In this document: positions 55,393 through 63,425 of the stretch, one piece after another
Numbering within the stretch: position 1 is the stretch's first letter
How the letters are laid out: the number at the start of each line of letters is the position of its first letter
Source: Reyranella sp.
GTDB taxonomy: Bacteria; Pseudomonadota; Alphaproteobacteria; Reyranellales; Reyranellaceae
Length of the DNA stretch: 64,000 nt
Reading direction: 5' to 3'
Assembly (NCBI RefSeq): GCF_004297405.1
Contig: NZ_SCVC01000021.1
Location: 459,910 to 523,909, forward strand
Notes under the pieces: model-generated
The model's database searches: none
What the model saw: the letters and a program-made list of their open reading frames with translations, nothing else
Told to the model about the DNA's origin: nothing
Made by a program: the position numbers and the translations under genes

Positions 55393-57519
55393 ATGTTGCA
55401 CAACCAGGGCCTTTCCCATCAGCGCGGCACGCCAGCCTCGGCAGGCGAGAGCACTGTGGGCGCCGGTACCGAGACGGGGCTGGCCGACCTGGCCTCGGAG
55501 AGTGTCATCGTCTGCGATCCGGAGGGCGTCATCCGGTACTGGAACCCTGCTTCCGAAGCGATCTATGGCTGGCCCGCCCTGGCCGTAGTCGGCCATCGGC
55601 TGGACGAACTTTTCTCCGGACACGATCTGGAAGAAGGTCACTGGCGGCAGTTGCTGCGGGAAGGGACGTGGCAAGGCCCTGTCCGTCGGCAAACTGCCGC
55701 CGGGGTGCCGATTACCACATCGGTCAGGCAGACGGTCCGATACCAGACGTCGGGCCTGCCACACGACATCGTGGAGTATGGCAAGGGCATCAGTCTCGGC
55801 GTGGCGAAGACAGGCCATGCCGAACTCGCCGAGCCGCATCGCGCCACGGCGGCTTGCTGGGAACTCGATGTCGCCGAGGTGCGTGACGACCTGGAGCGGA
55901 TCGTTGTGCTTGCGGGTGACGATATGGGATCGCCGTTTGCCCAGGATCCCGGTCGGCTGGACCAACTGCTCGCGCGCTGCCGGATCGTCAACGTGAACGA
56001 CAAGGCGGTGCGCCTTTTCGGCGGCAATGCGGACCGCATGACGATGCTGGCGCAGCCAATCCTGAATTTCTGGCCACCGCAGTGCCGTCCTATCTTGGTG
56101 GAACTGCTGGCGACGGTGCTGGCACAGCAATCATGGCGGATCACGCAGACCCGCGCCCTGCAGGCCGAAGGCCTTTTCCGAAACGCCTCCGTCGCGGCCT
56201 GGCGCTCCTTGGATCAAAGTCGCACCAACACGATCTACCTCATGATCAACGGCATCCTGAGCGACGACCGTTCCGCTTGGGAGTTGCATGCCAGCGAGGA
56301 TCGCTATCGCAAGCTGATCCATCACATGCCGACCGCGCTCTGGCAGGTCGATGCGCGCGCGGCAGGCGAAGTCTTCGATCGGCTCAGGTCGGAAGGCGTG
56401 ACCGACATTGCGGCCTTCCTCGACGCCCATGCTGAATTGGTCGAGCTGGCCAAGGACGTCGTCCGGGTGACGGAGGTCAATCGCGAGGCCGTGGCGCTGT
56501 TCGGCGGTCGAAGCGCGGCGGACCTCATTCGCCCGGTCCGCTATCTGTTCACCGCAACGCCCGACATGGCGAAGCGTGTCATGACCGCCCACTTCGAGGG
56601 GCGACGTAACTACATCGAACAGACCAAGGTCCTCACGTTCGATGGCCGGGTGAGGGACGTGGTGTTCTCGGTGACCTATTCCACGCCGCCCGAGCAACTC
56701 GACATGACGTTCATCACCATGCTCGATATCACCGAGCGATTGCGCACCGAGGCTCAACTCCAGCGTCTCGAGGCGGACTATGCTCATGCGGCCCGGATTT
56801 CAACCCTGGGCGAGCTTGCCACTTCCATCGCTCACGAGGTGAAGCAGCCGCTCGCGGCCATTGTGACGAATGCGGAGACCTGCCTTCGGTGGCTGGAGCG
56901 TGGCGATCCGAACGTGGGCAAGGTCAAGCACCTCACGAACCGGATCGTGTCGAGCGCCTATCGCGCCAACGACATCATCCAGCGTATCCGGAGTCTGGCG
57001 GCGCGAAAGGAGCCGGAGCGAAACACGCTCGATCTCCACGAAGTGGCGGAGGAAGCGCTGGCCTTCGTGCGCCATGAAATCGAGTCCCGGGGCATTGCCT
57101 GGTCGATCAATGCGGTGCCGGGATTGCCGATGGTGCTTGGAGATCGCGTGCAGCTTCAGCAGGTGATCGTCAACCTGCTCGTGAACAGCATACAGGCGAT
57201 CTCGCAGGGGGACGGGCCGGACCGACGGATCAACGTCTCCGTCACGGCCGTCGACAGCGACTCGGTCGAGCTCTCGGTCCGCGATTCCGGCCCCGGTATC
57301 GCCAACGAAGCGCTGGGACGTGTCTTCGAGAGTTTCTTCACGACCAAATCGGGCGGCGTCGGCATCGGCCTCGCGATCTGCCAGTCCATCATCAGATCGC
57401 ATGGAGGGTACATCCGGGCCGTCAACCAGCCCGCGGGTGGGGCGCACTTTTCCTTCGCTCTTCCGGCCATTCAGGAAGGGGCGGTCGGTTCGAAAGCCGA
57501 GATGCAGGCGCAGGACTGA
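55393..57519 (+). CDS. PAS-domain sensor histidine kinase
   Basis: A 708-residue soluble histidine kinase with no membrane helices. It has an N-terminal PAS domain (about 33-120, with VIVCDPEGVIRYWNPASEAI), one or two further PAS-like sensor segments (about 190-270 and 300-445, including AVRLFGG and AVALFGG), and a short coiled coil. The H-box is SIAHEVKQPLAAI with His481, and the ATPase domain has VNLLVNSIQAIS, SVRDSGPGIANEA and GVGIGLAICQSI. The HEVKQPL box is that of the FixL-like group. No heme- or flavin-ligating residue is obvious to me. It is the probable partner of the two receivers just upstream. Confidence 0.9.
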   Translation: MLHNQGLSHQRGTPASAGESTVGAGTETGLADLASESVIVCDPEGVIRYWNPASEAIYGWPALAVVGHRLDELFSGHDLEEGHWRQLLREGTWQGPVRRQTAAGVPITTSVRQTVRYQTSGLPHDIVEYGKGISLGVAKTGHAELAEPHRATAACWELDVAEVRDDLERIVVLAGDDMGSPFAQDPGRLDQLLARCRIVNVNDKAVRLFGGNADRMTMLAQPILNFWPPQCRPILVELLATVLAQQSWRITQTRALQAEGLFRNASVAAWRSLDQSRTNTIYLMINGILSDDRSAWELHASEDRYRKLIHHMPTALWQVDARAAGEVFDRLRSEGVTDIAAFLDAHAELVELAKDVVRVTEVNREAVALFGGRSAADLIRPVRYLFTATPDMAKRVMTAHFEGRRNYIEQTKVLTFDGRVRDVVFSVTYSTPPEQLDMTFITMLDITERLRTEAQLQRLEADYAHAARISTLGELATSIAHEVKQPLAAIVTNAETCLRWLERGDPNVGKVKHLTNRIVSSAYRANDIIQRIRSLAARKEPERNTLDLHEVAEEALAFVRHEIESRGIAWSINAVPGLPMVLGDRVQLQQVIVNLLVNSIQAISQGDGPDRRINVSVTAVDSDSVELSVRDSGPGIANEALGRVFESFFTTKSGGVGIGLAICQSIIRSHGGYIRAVNQPAGGAHFSFALPAIQEGAVGSKAEMQAQD

Positions 57520-57985
57520 TGTCTGACGATGTCGGCGGAAGGCGACCGGCGGGATGAACGACCGCCCCGCCGTGCTCATGCTCAATCACCGCCTGGCGAA
57601 CACTGCACGCAGGTACCGGCAGGCCTCCGCGACGGCAGCACGCGTTGCCGGCGTTTCGGCGACAGGATTGAGCATCATGAAGTCGTGGATCGTCCCATTG
57701 TAACGGACGGACATCACCTCGACACAGGCGCTGGCATGGTGGGCATCGCCAGTGATCCCTTGGTCGTAGGCATTTCGTGATTCCTTGTGCGGGTGACGAG
57801 CGGTGCGCGTGATGCGTCGCTCTTGCGAGCATTTGCGCTCCTGCGTCGCGCGCGAACCATCCGCCGGAAGGTGTGGTCGGATTAAACCCTGGGATTAGCT
57901 CACCGAATCCTCGGATGAATGGGCGCGCAGAACGCCTTCGACCATTCTCCGCCCAGTTGGTCGGTCAGGCCGTCGAGGAGGTGAA
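57520..57985. other. Intergenic region with an alpha/beta hydrolase remnant
   Basis: These 466 bases contain no complete gene. On the minus strand, 57586-57725 encodes the C-terminal end of a hydrolase (see separate entry). The rest, 57726-57985, shows no gene; it ends in GAGGAGGTGAAATG, the strong ribosome-binding site of the next gene. Confidence 0.6.
57586..57725 (-). pseudogene. Remnant of a hormone-sensitive-lipase-like alpha/beta hydrolase
   Basis: The minus strand reads VEVMSVRYNGTIHDFMMLNP followed by VAETPATRAAVAEACRYLRA and ends FARR with a TGA stop. The block Y-N-G-x-I-H-D-F-M-M-L-N is the catalytic-histidine region and C-terminus of the lipase/esterase family. No start and no nucleophile motif are found upstream. 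Only the last 45 or so residues of a roughly 310-residue enzyme remain. Confidence 0.7.
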
Positions 57986-58771
57986 ATGCGAAAGCTGCTC
58001 TTGGTTGCGTCTGTGGCCGCTGCCGCCGGACTGGCCACTCATGCCGAGGCACAGTCGCCGGCCGTGCAGCCCCTGCCGACGATCATGCTGGTGCACGGCG
58101 CCTTCGCGGAGTCGTCGAGCTGGAATGGCGTCATTGCCGCGCTCGGCACGCGCGGATACCGGGCGATCGCCGCCGGCAATCCACTGCGTGGCGTCGCAGG
58201 CGATGCTGGCAATGTCTCCGCCGTCGTGAAAGCGATCTGGTCTCCGGTGATCCTGGTCGGCCATTCCTACGGCGGTTCCGTCATCACCGAGGCGGCGAAT
58301 GGCAACTCCAATGTCAGGGCTCTGGTCTATGTCGCGGGCTGCATGCCTGATGCCGGCGAGTCGAGCCTGGACCTGTCAGCGAGGTTTCCCGGCAGTACCC
58401 TCGGCGATGCGCTGGCTCCGGTCGCGTTGCCGGGCGGCGGCCAGGACCTCTACATCGCGTCGGCGAAGTTTCACGCGCAGTTCGCGGCAGATCTGCCAAT
58501 CCCACAGGCGGCCCTCATGGCGGCGACGCAGCGGCCGGTGACGGAAGCGGCTCTCGCCGAACGCGCAGTCGACCCCGCCTGGAAGCGCCTGCCGTCCTAC
58601 GTGATCTACGGCTCGGGCGATCAGAATATTCCTGCCGCCGTCATGAAGTTCATGGCGGAACGAGCGAAGGCCCGAAGGATCGTCGCGGTCGACGGCGCGT
58701 CCCACGCCCTGATGGTCTCGCACCCCGACAAGGTCGCTTCCCTCATCGAAGACGCCACCACGGCGCAGTGA
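57986..58771 (+). CDS. Secreted alpha/beta hydrolase
   Basis: A 261-residue alpha/beta hydrolase with a signal peptide ending near THAEAQS. The oxyanion region is IMLVHGAFAESSSWNGVI, the nucleophile elbow GHSYGGSV, and the acid and base are in YGSGDQNIP and GASHALMVSHP. It resembles the EstC-type group of small esterases. It probably acts in the periplasm on an unknown ester or lactone. A strong ribosome-binding site (GAGGAGGTGAA) precedes the ATG. Its stop lies 11 bases before the SDR start, so the genes are probably an operon. Confidence 0.87.
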   Translation: MRKLLLVASVAAAAGLATHAEAQSPAVQPLPTIMLVHGAFAESSSWNGVIAALGTRGYRAIAAGNPLRGVAGDAGNVSAVVKAIWSPVILVGHSYGGSVITEAANGNSNVRALVYVAGCMPDAGESSLDLSARFPGSTLGDALAPVALPGGGQDLYIASAKFHAQFAADLPIPQAALMAATQRPVTEAALAERAVDPAWKRLPSYVIYGSGDQNIPAAVMKFMAERAKARRIVAVDGASHALMVSHPDKVASLIEDATTAQ

Positions 58772-58782
58772 AGGGAAATCCC

Positions 58783-59535
58783 ATGTCAACGCTGACCGGC
58801 AGGGTCGTCATCGTCACCGGCGGAAGCTCCGGCATTGGCCGTGCGGCGGCGCTCGGATGTGCGACGCGAGGGGCTAAGGTGCTCGTCACGGCACGACGTC
58901 GTGCGCAGCTCGATGAAGCCGTCGCGGACCATCCCAACATAGAAGGGTTCGTGGCCGACGTTGCGAGGCCCGAGGACGCCGCGCGGACGATCGCAATGGC
59001 GGTCGAGAGATGGGGCCGGCTGGACGTTCTGGTCAACAATGCCGGAGCGGGCGCGATCCTTCCCCTGGCCGATGTGAGTGCCACGGCCATCACAGGGATC
59101 TTCGCCGTGAATGTCGTCGGTCCAAGCCTGCTGACGGCCGCCGCGCTGCCTTATCTCGAAGCCGAGAAGGGTGCGGTCATCAATGTCTCCAGCACATTCG
59201 GTCAGAAGCCCGGCGCTGGTCTCTCGCACTACGCGGCGAGCAAGGCGGCACTGGAGCACCTCACACGCTGTTGGGCTCTCGAACTCGCGCCGCGCGGCAT
59301 TCGTGTCAATGCCGTTGCGGCCGGTCCTACGGAGTCGGGCGCGCTGACCGGGATGATGGGACTGTCGTCGGAGCAGGCAGCAGCGATCGAAGATCAGGAG
59401 CGGCAACAGATCCCGCTCGGGCGGCGCGGCCGGCCCGAAGACGTCGCGTGGTGGATCATCCGACTCGCCGAGCCCGGCTCGGGCTGGATCACCGGACAGG
59501 TGATCGGAGTCGACGGTGGCCTCGCGCTCACCTGA
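58783..59535 (+). CDS. Short-chain dehydrogenase/reductase
   Basis: A 250-residue classical SDR. The cofactor motif is VIVTGGSSGIGRAAALG, the NNAG motif is present (LVNNAGAGA), and the catalytic serine and the YxxxK pair are in NVSSTF and YAASKAALEHL. The ATG at 58783 is preferred to an in-frame GTG at 58768 that overlaps the preceding stop. It reduces or oxidises an unknown carbonyl/alcohol, probably with NADP. It belongs to the hydrolase-SDR-NmrA set. Confidence 0.9.
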   Translation: MSTLTGRVVIVTGGSSGIGRAAALGCATRGAKVLVTARRRAQLDEAVADHPNIEGFVADVARPEDAARTIAMAVERWGRLDVLVNNAGAGAILPLADVSATAITGIFAVNVVGPSLLTAAALPYLEAEKGAVINVSSTFGQKPGAGLSHYAASKAALEHLTRCWALELAPRGIRVNAVAAGPTESGALTGMMGLSSEQAAAIEDQERQQIPLGRRGRPEDVAWWIIRLAEPGSGWITGQVIGVDGGLALT

Positions 59536-59574
59536 CCAATCAGCGCATCAACGCATCAACAAGGAGAAGTCGTC

Positions 59575-60336
59575 ATGAAGATTGTCGTCATCGGCGGAAC
59601 CGGCCTTATCGGTTCGAAGGTCGTCGATATCCTGAAGGGCAAGGGTCACGAGACGATCGCGGCCGCCCCGAATACCGGCGTGAATACGATCACGGGTGAG
59701 GGACTGGATGCGGCGTTGGCCGGTGCCCAGGTCGTGGTCGATGTCGCGAATTCGCCGTCCTTCGAGGATAAGGCGGCGATGGACTTCTTCCAGACGGCCG
59801 GAAAGAACTTGACCGCGGCCGAGGTGAAAGCCGGCGTAGCGCATCACGTGGCGCTCTCCGTCGTCGGGACGGACCGTTTGCAGGCCAGCGGCTATTTCCG
59901 CGCCAAGCAGGCACAGGAAAGCCAGATCAAGGCTTCTCCGATTCCCTACACGCTGCTTCACGCGACCCAGTTCTTCGAGTTTCTGCGCAGCATCGCGCAA
60001 TCGGGGAGCAACAGCAGCGACGTGCGGCTTCCGCACGCTCTGTTCCAACCCATGGCTGCCCAGGATGTCGCCTCCGCCGTGGCCGAGGCCGCCCTGGCGG
60101 CGCCTGCGAACGGCACGATCGAGGTCGCCGGACCGAAGACTTTCTCCATCGATGAGTTGGTCGGCCGCGTCCTCGCCTTTGACAAGGACCCCCGCCGCAT
60201 CGTCGCAGATCCCGAAGCTCTCTACTTCGGCGTCAGGCTCGACGATGGGTCCCTCATGCCCGGTGAGAACGCGCGGCTGGGCGGTACCGAGTTCGATTGG
60301 TGGCTGACCCACGTGCCGCCGCCGCCGAAGCGGTAA
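59575..60336 (+). CDS. NAD(P)-binding NmrA/atypical SDR-like protein
   Basis: A 253-residue atypical SDR of the NmrA/NAD(P)H-binding group. The Rossmann motif is IVVIGGTGLIGSKVVDIL. Later blocks are ALSVVGTDRLQASGYFRAK, where a Y-x-x-x-K-like pair is present, and YTLLHATQFFEFL. AGGAG stands nine bases before the ATG. Proteins of this kind act as reductases or redox sensors. It follows the SDR by 39 bases and is probably co-transcribed. Confidence 0.85.
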   Translation: MKIVVIGGTGLIGSKVVDILKGKGHETIAAAPNTGVNTITGEGLDAALAGAQVVVDVANSPSFEDKAAMDFFQTAGKNLTAAEVKAGVAHHVALSVVGTDRLQASGYFRAKQAQESQIKASPIPYTLLHATQFFEFLRSIAQSGSNSSDVRLPHALFQPMAAQDVASAVAEAALAAPANGTIEVAGPKTFSIDELVGRVLAFDKDPRRIVADPEALYFGVRLDDGSLMPGENARLGGTEFDWWLTHVPPPPKR

Positions 60337-60439
60337 CCCGATGGGCAAAGGGGAACGTCCACAATGTGCCTAGATCCGCGAGATTCGCGAGATCTACGCC
60401 AGGTCGGAGCGGCCGACCGTTCTGAAGACGAGGAGTCAG

Positions 60440-60865
60440 ATGATGCTGAAGACAATCTGTCTTGGAGTTGCGGCCGCTCTCGGTGTCGCCGCCGAGGCCA
60501 ACGGCATCTTCATGCTCTGGTCGCCCGAAGCCTGGTACCTGGCGGTGCCGGGCGTGACGACGACGGGCCCGTTCAACCAGCACTTCGTCCGCGATATAGG
60601 GCTGATCTTCCTGTTCGTGGGCACTGCGTTCCTGGCTGGAGCCTTCCTGCCCGGGCTCCGTGTCATCCTCTGGACGACGCCCACGCTCTGGCTCTGGGGG
60701 CACGCCCTCTTCCATTTCTGGGAAGTCGCCGTCGGCATCTGCGGCCCGTCGGTTCTCGCGCGGGATTTTCCCGCCGTCACTTTTCCCGCCCTCGTCGGCA
60801 CGGTTCTGACCCTCTGGGCCATTCAGTCGGCTCGTGCCGCCGAGAGTGCCCGCACGTCTTTGTAA
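60440..60865 (+). CDS. Small four-helix membrane protein
   Basis: A 141-residue protein with about four hydrophobic helices (for example LKTICLGVAAALGVAAEA, IGLIFLFVGTAFLAGAFL, ILWTTPTLWLWGHALFHFW and PALVGTVLTLWAIQ). I do not recognise the family with certainty. It sits between the NmrA-like and AhpD-like genes on the same strand, which suggests a shared transcript. The two histidines in the third helix region (GHALFHFW) are notable but of unknown meaning. Confidence 0.65.
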   Translation: MMLKTICLGVAAALGVAAEANGIFMLWSPEAWYLAVPGVTTTGPFNQHFVRDIGLIFLFVGTAFLAGAFLPGLRVILWTTPTLWLWGHALFHFWEVAVGICGPSVLARDFPAVTFPALVGTVLTLWAIQSARAAESARTSL

Positions 60866-60912
60866 CGCGCACCTTCCACCACTCATCACAACCAACTGCA
60901 AGGAGAAGTCCG

Positions 60913-61371
60913 ATGAAGCCACGCATGAACATTTTCCAAGTGGCGCCCGAGGGCACCAAAGGCATGATCGCTGTCGAGGCAGCCATCGAGAAGAGTGGCC
61001 TCGAGCATGGCCTGGCCGAGCTGGTGAAGCTGCGCGCGTCGCAGATCAACGGCTGTGGCTACTGCATCTACATGCATGCCAAGGACGCCGTTAAGCACGG
61101 CGAGACCGACATGCGTATCCACCTGCTGAATGCCTGGCGGGAATCGCCGCTGTTCACCGCCCGCGAGCGCGCCGCGCTCAACTGGACGGAGAGGCTGACC
61201 AGGATCGCAGACGCCGGCGCGCCCGATGAGGACTACGAGCTGCTCAAGGGCCACTTCAACGAGACCGAGATCGCCTATCTCACGCTGCTGATCGGTGCGA
61301 TCAACGTCTGGAACCGCGTCCAGGTCGGCTTGCGCTGGATCCACCCGGTCGAGGGGGGCAAGGCTGCCTGA
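60913..61371 (+). CDS. AhpD-like carboxymuconolactone decarboxylase family protein
   Basis: A 152-residue protein of the CMD/AhpD family with the redox motif NGCGYCIYMHAKDAVKHGE (CxxC plus histidine) expected for alkylhydroperoxidase activity. The ATG at 60913 follows AGGAGAAG (60901-60908); the open frame upstream of it belongs to noise in the preceding gene. Such proteins reduce peroxides with thiol partners. It closes the co-directional set that starts with the secreted hydrolase. Confidence 0.9.
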   Translation: MKPRMNIFQVAPEGTKGMIAVEAAIEKSGLEHGLAELVKLRASQINGCGYCIYMHAKDAVKHGETDMRIHLLNAWRESPLFTARERAALNWTERLTRIADAGAPDEDYELLKGHFNETEIAYLTLLIGAINVWNRVQVGLRWIHPVEGGKAA

Positions 61372-61463
61372 GCAGCAAGCGATATGGGTGCGGTCTTCGG
61401 GACCGCACCTTCGTTGCGCGGTTGGGCAGATGTGGTTGCTGCGGCATGCGGGCGCGTCGGAAA

Positions 61464-61937
61464 TCAGCCCTTCGTCTGCAGGAAGCTTCGCGGGTGCCTG
61501 TCGCCATGGGACTGGAGTTCGGCCCGGCACGCCGCGCTGAAGGCGAAGAGCGGATCGAGCTCGCCGGCGGGAGCGATCTCGGCAAACAGGCGGACATCCT
61601 TGTTCGGCGCAAAGTAGGTCGCGCCGATCTGTGACATCACCTTTTCGGCCTCCCGCAGGGGACCTGGTCCGCCGAAGAGGCGAATCGTGCTCACGATCGC
61701 ATAAAGGGACACGAGCTTCGCTGGATCCTCAAGGTCATGCTCGAAGGCGTCGACAAAGAGCCGCGAGGCTTCCCGTATGAATTCGCCATAAAGCGCTTCC
61801 CGATGGGCTCGCTCCTGCGCCCGCTGGGTGGCGCGTGCCTGCGATGCCTGCGTGGTCCATGTGGTGGCGAAGGATGCCAATGCGCCGATCGCAGATCCGG
61901 TCAATGCGGCCAGGGTGGAGATATAGGCGGGATCCAT
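61464..61937 (-). CDS. Hypothetical membrane-anchored protein
   Basis: A 157-residue protein with one N-terminal membrane helix (ISTLAALTGSAIGALASFAT) followed by a basic, coiled-coil-like helix and a mainly helical C-terminal part. The pattern of a short anchor plus a cytoplasmic helix bundle is common among uncharacterised alphaproteobacterial proteins; the family is not named here. There are no neighbours on the same strand that suggest a function. Confidence 0.65.
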   Translation of the reverse strand: MDPAYISTLAALTGSAIGALASFATTWTTQASQARATQRAQERAHREALYGEFIREASRLFVDAFEHDLEDPAKLVSLYAIVSTIRLFGGPGPLREAEKVMSQIGATYFAPNKDVRLFAEIAPAGELDPLFAFSAACRAELQSHGDRHPRSFLQTKG

Positions 61938-62015
61938 CCGTGCCTCCTACCGGGCAGAGGCACGGCGGTCGATTGGTCGAAGGCACCGATGACCCTGTCC
62001 AAAGGTATCGGATCG

Positions 62016-62198
62016 TCAGGAATGTCCACCCGAAGCCTGGCCGCTTTCGAACAGGAACCAGATCCGGCTCTCTGTCTCGCCGATCCAGCCGTCGACTAGG
62101 CTCATCGTGGCGGCATCGCCATGCTCCTCGCAAAGCCTGTGTTGCTGGCGCAGAATCGAGAGGAGCTGTCGGTTGTCGTCGCGCAGTTCGGCCAGCAT
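62016..62198 (-). pseudogene. C-terminal remnant of a Dps-like ferritin
   Basis: A 60-codon minus-strand frame encodes LAELRDDNRQLLSILRQQHR, LCEEHGDAATMSLVDGWIGE and TESRIWFLFE. These match the last two helices of Dps, the DNA-protecting iron-storage protein (typically EHGDVATASLIE and RRTWFLFEA). The ferroxidase N-terminal half is missing and I find no continuation upstream. It is therefore a truncated, probably non-functional copy. Confidence 0.75.
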
Positions 62199-62344
62199 CG
62201 TTCTGGAGCTTAGTGCTCAAAGGGTTGCAAGCCGTCTCGAGCATTTGTGCGCAAGGGCGCAACCGAGGACCTGGGCCTTCGTTCAATGTCCTTCTTTGGG
62301 TTGCGACCCGCAGTTTGAAGGTCTCTGGTTTTAGGAGATGTCGA

Positions 62345-62608
62345 ATGGCCAGCTCGAGGTCCGTCGAAATCGAGATCCTCACCACTGAGGAAGCCGATGT
62401 CCTGCGGGCCATCGTGCAAGGGGACCGAGGGCCGGATTTCCGCGCGGCTGCGCTGATCAGGCTGAACCATCTTCGTTTGATCATGTCGCCGGGTGTCCAC
62501 GGGTTTCTACCGACGGCACTCGGGATCGCCTGGTGCAGAACTTACCCAAGAGGGCAGGAACCCAATGGCAGCAAAGAAGAAGGCCCCTCGCAAGAAAACC
62601 GCGCGTAG
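62345..62608 (+). CDS. Small winged-helix-like hypothetical protein
   Basis: An 87-codon frame with a very good ribosome-binding site (AGGAG at 62333-62337, seven bases before the ATG). The protein starts SVEIEILTTEEADVLRAIVQ, then FRAAALIRLNHLRLIMSPGV and GFLPTALGIAW. This helix-turn-strand pattern resembles the small one-domain winged-helix proteins common in alphaproteobacteria. The last 15 codons overlap the next gene by 44 bases and may be a run-on. The function is unknown. Confidence 0.55.
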   Translation: MASSRSVEIEILTTEEADVLRAIVQGDRGPDFRAAALIRLNHLRLIMSPGVHGFLPTALGIAWCRTYPRGQEPNGSKEEGPSQENRA

Positions 62609-63425
62609 GAAAGCGGCCAAGCGTGAACTGATCGACACCGGCATCAACAAGCTGTTCGTGCGGCGCAACGCGCGCGGCACCTCGTTCAAGGAAGTCGAGG
62701 ATGTCGGCCGGTCGCTGGCCGCCGATCTTCGGCGCAAGGCTAAGACAGTGGCGAAGCGCGGTCAGGGTGATCGCGGGGATCGACCCTCAACTCAGCGGGT
62801 TGGGAGCGCATTTAGGCCTGCATGCAACCGCGGAGCGGGCGGTGCGTTCGCTTGTCTTCTTCGGTCTGCGTCCCTCGCGGGACCGAAGGGCCCAAGTTTG
62901 GAGTACTTGGGAGGGCCCGTTCCAGTGGGGTGGGCGGGCCCACTCTCCCGATTCCGATCTCTACCGGACTACCACGGGAATCGTAGCAGGACGTGCAACC
63001 TCTCAGCGTGGTCGTGCATTGGGTCGGTATTCGGGCAGTTGTCATCCATTGCTGCTGCGAACTGCTCCCCCGAGAAAGGAAAGGGCCCGCTCCCCCGCGG
63101 GCCCTTTCTTATGTCGCTAATCTGGCTTCTTGGTCAGGAGCTTGAAGTCTGCATCGAAGGTCAGGTCGTACTTCTTCCCTTCCTGGCAGGTCGACTCCTC
63201 GACTTCGAACTTGCCGTTTGGATGGGCGGCGGCCTTGTCGTCGTCGAACTCCATCTTGCCGCCACTGCAGCCCACCTCCTTGAGTGCGGCCTCGAGCTTT
63301 GGGCGTTCCGCATCGGTGATCGGGCGGTCCTTGGCCATCGCTATCGTTGCCGGCAGGGCGATCGCGGCGGCGAGGATCGTCGGCAGCATGAGTTTCATTC
63401 GTGCCTCCTTCTGTTGATCTCATGA
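62565..63425 (+). CDS. Lysine-rich small basic protein with an apparently lost stop codon
   Basis: From ATG 62565 (AGGAA just upstream) the first 68 or so residues form a lysine/arginine-rich, histone-like protein: MAAKKKAPRKKTARRKAAKR, then TGINKLFVRRNARGTSFKEV and DVGRSLAADLRRKAKTVAKR ending GDRGDR. Related proteins known to me end here, at about 70 residues. In this copy no stop follows, and the frame runs on to 63425 through a terminator-like hairpin and antisense to the PepSY-like gene. The part after about 62775 has no protein-like character. The real gene is probably 62565-62775; it may have been inactivated or extended by mutation. Confidence 0.5.
   Translation: MAAKKKAPRKKTARRKAAKRELIDTGINKLFVRRNARGTSFKEVEDVGRSLAADLRRKAKTVAKRGQGDRGDRPSTQRVGSAFRPACNRGAGGAFACLLRSASLAGPKGPSLEYLGGPVPVGWAGPLSRFRSLPDYHGNRSRTCNLSAWSCIGSVFGQLSSIAAANCSPEKGKGPLPRGPFLMSLIWLLGQELEVCIEGQVVLLPFLAGRLLDFELAVWMGGGLVVVELHLAATAAHLLECGLELWAFRIGDRAVLGHRYRCRQGDRGGEDRRQHEFHSCLLLLIS
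62776..63078. other. Run-on/intergenic stretch with an inverted repeat
   Basis: About 300 bases between the end of similarity of the lysine-rich protein and the terminator at 63079. The notable element is an imperfect inverted repeat around 62885-62925, in which GGGCCCAAGT is followed by ACTTGGGAGGGCCC, so a hairpin can form. No gene is recognised. Confidence 0.4.
63079..63110. terminator. Strong bidirectional hairpin terminator
   Basis: AAAGGGCCCGC (63080-63090) and GCGGGCCCTTT (63097-63107) form an 11-bp perfect stem with a TCCCCC loop, extended by one G-C pair; CTT follows on the plus strand and CCTTTC on the minus strand. It lies directly beyond the stop of the minus-strand PepSY-like gene, which is the gene it most likely ends. 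Confidence 0.8.
63117..63398 (-). CDS. Small secreted PepSY-like protein
   Basis: A 93-residue protein with a clear signal peptide (MKLMLPTILAAAIALPATIA, cut after MAKA-like AMAK). The mature part of about 70 residues has DAERPKLEAALKEVGCSGGK and FEVEESTCQEGKKYDLTFDA, with two cysteines that may pair in the periplasm. This is the size and pattern of small PepSY-type inhibitors or binding proteins. A GGAGG-like site (AAGGAGGCACG before the ATG) supports the start. The function is unknown. Confidence 0.72.
   Translation of the reverse strand: MKLMLPTILAAAIALPATIAMAKDRPITDAERPKLEAALKEVGCSGGKMEFDDDKAAAHPNGKFEVEESTCQEGKKYDLTFDADFKLLTKKPD

Noticed and set aside
60364..60912. Upstream extension of the AhpD-like gene
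   Set aside because: It is another frame of the small membrane-protein gene; the AhpD family starts at ATG 60913 with AGGAGAAG in front.
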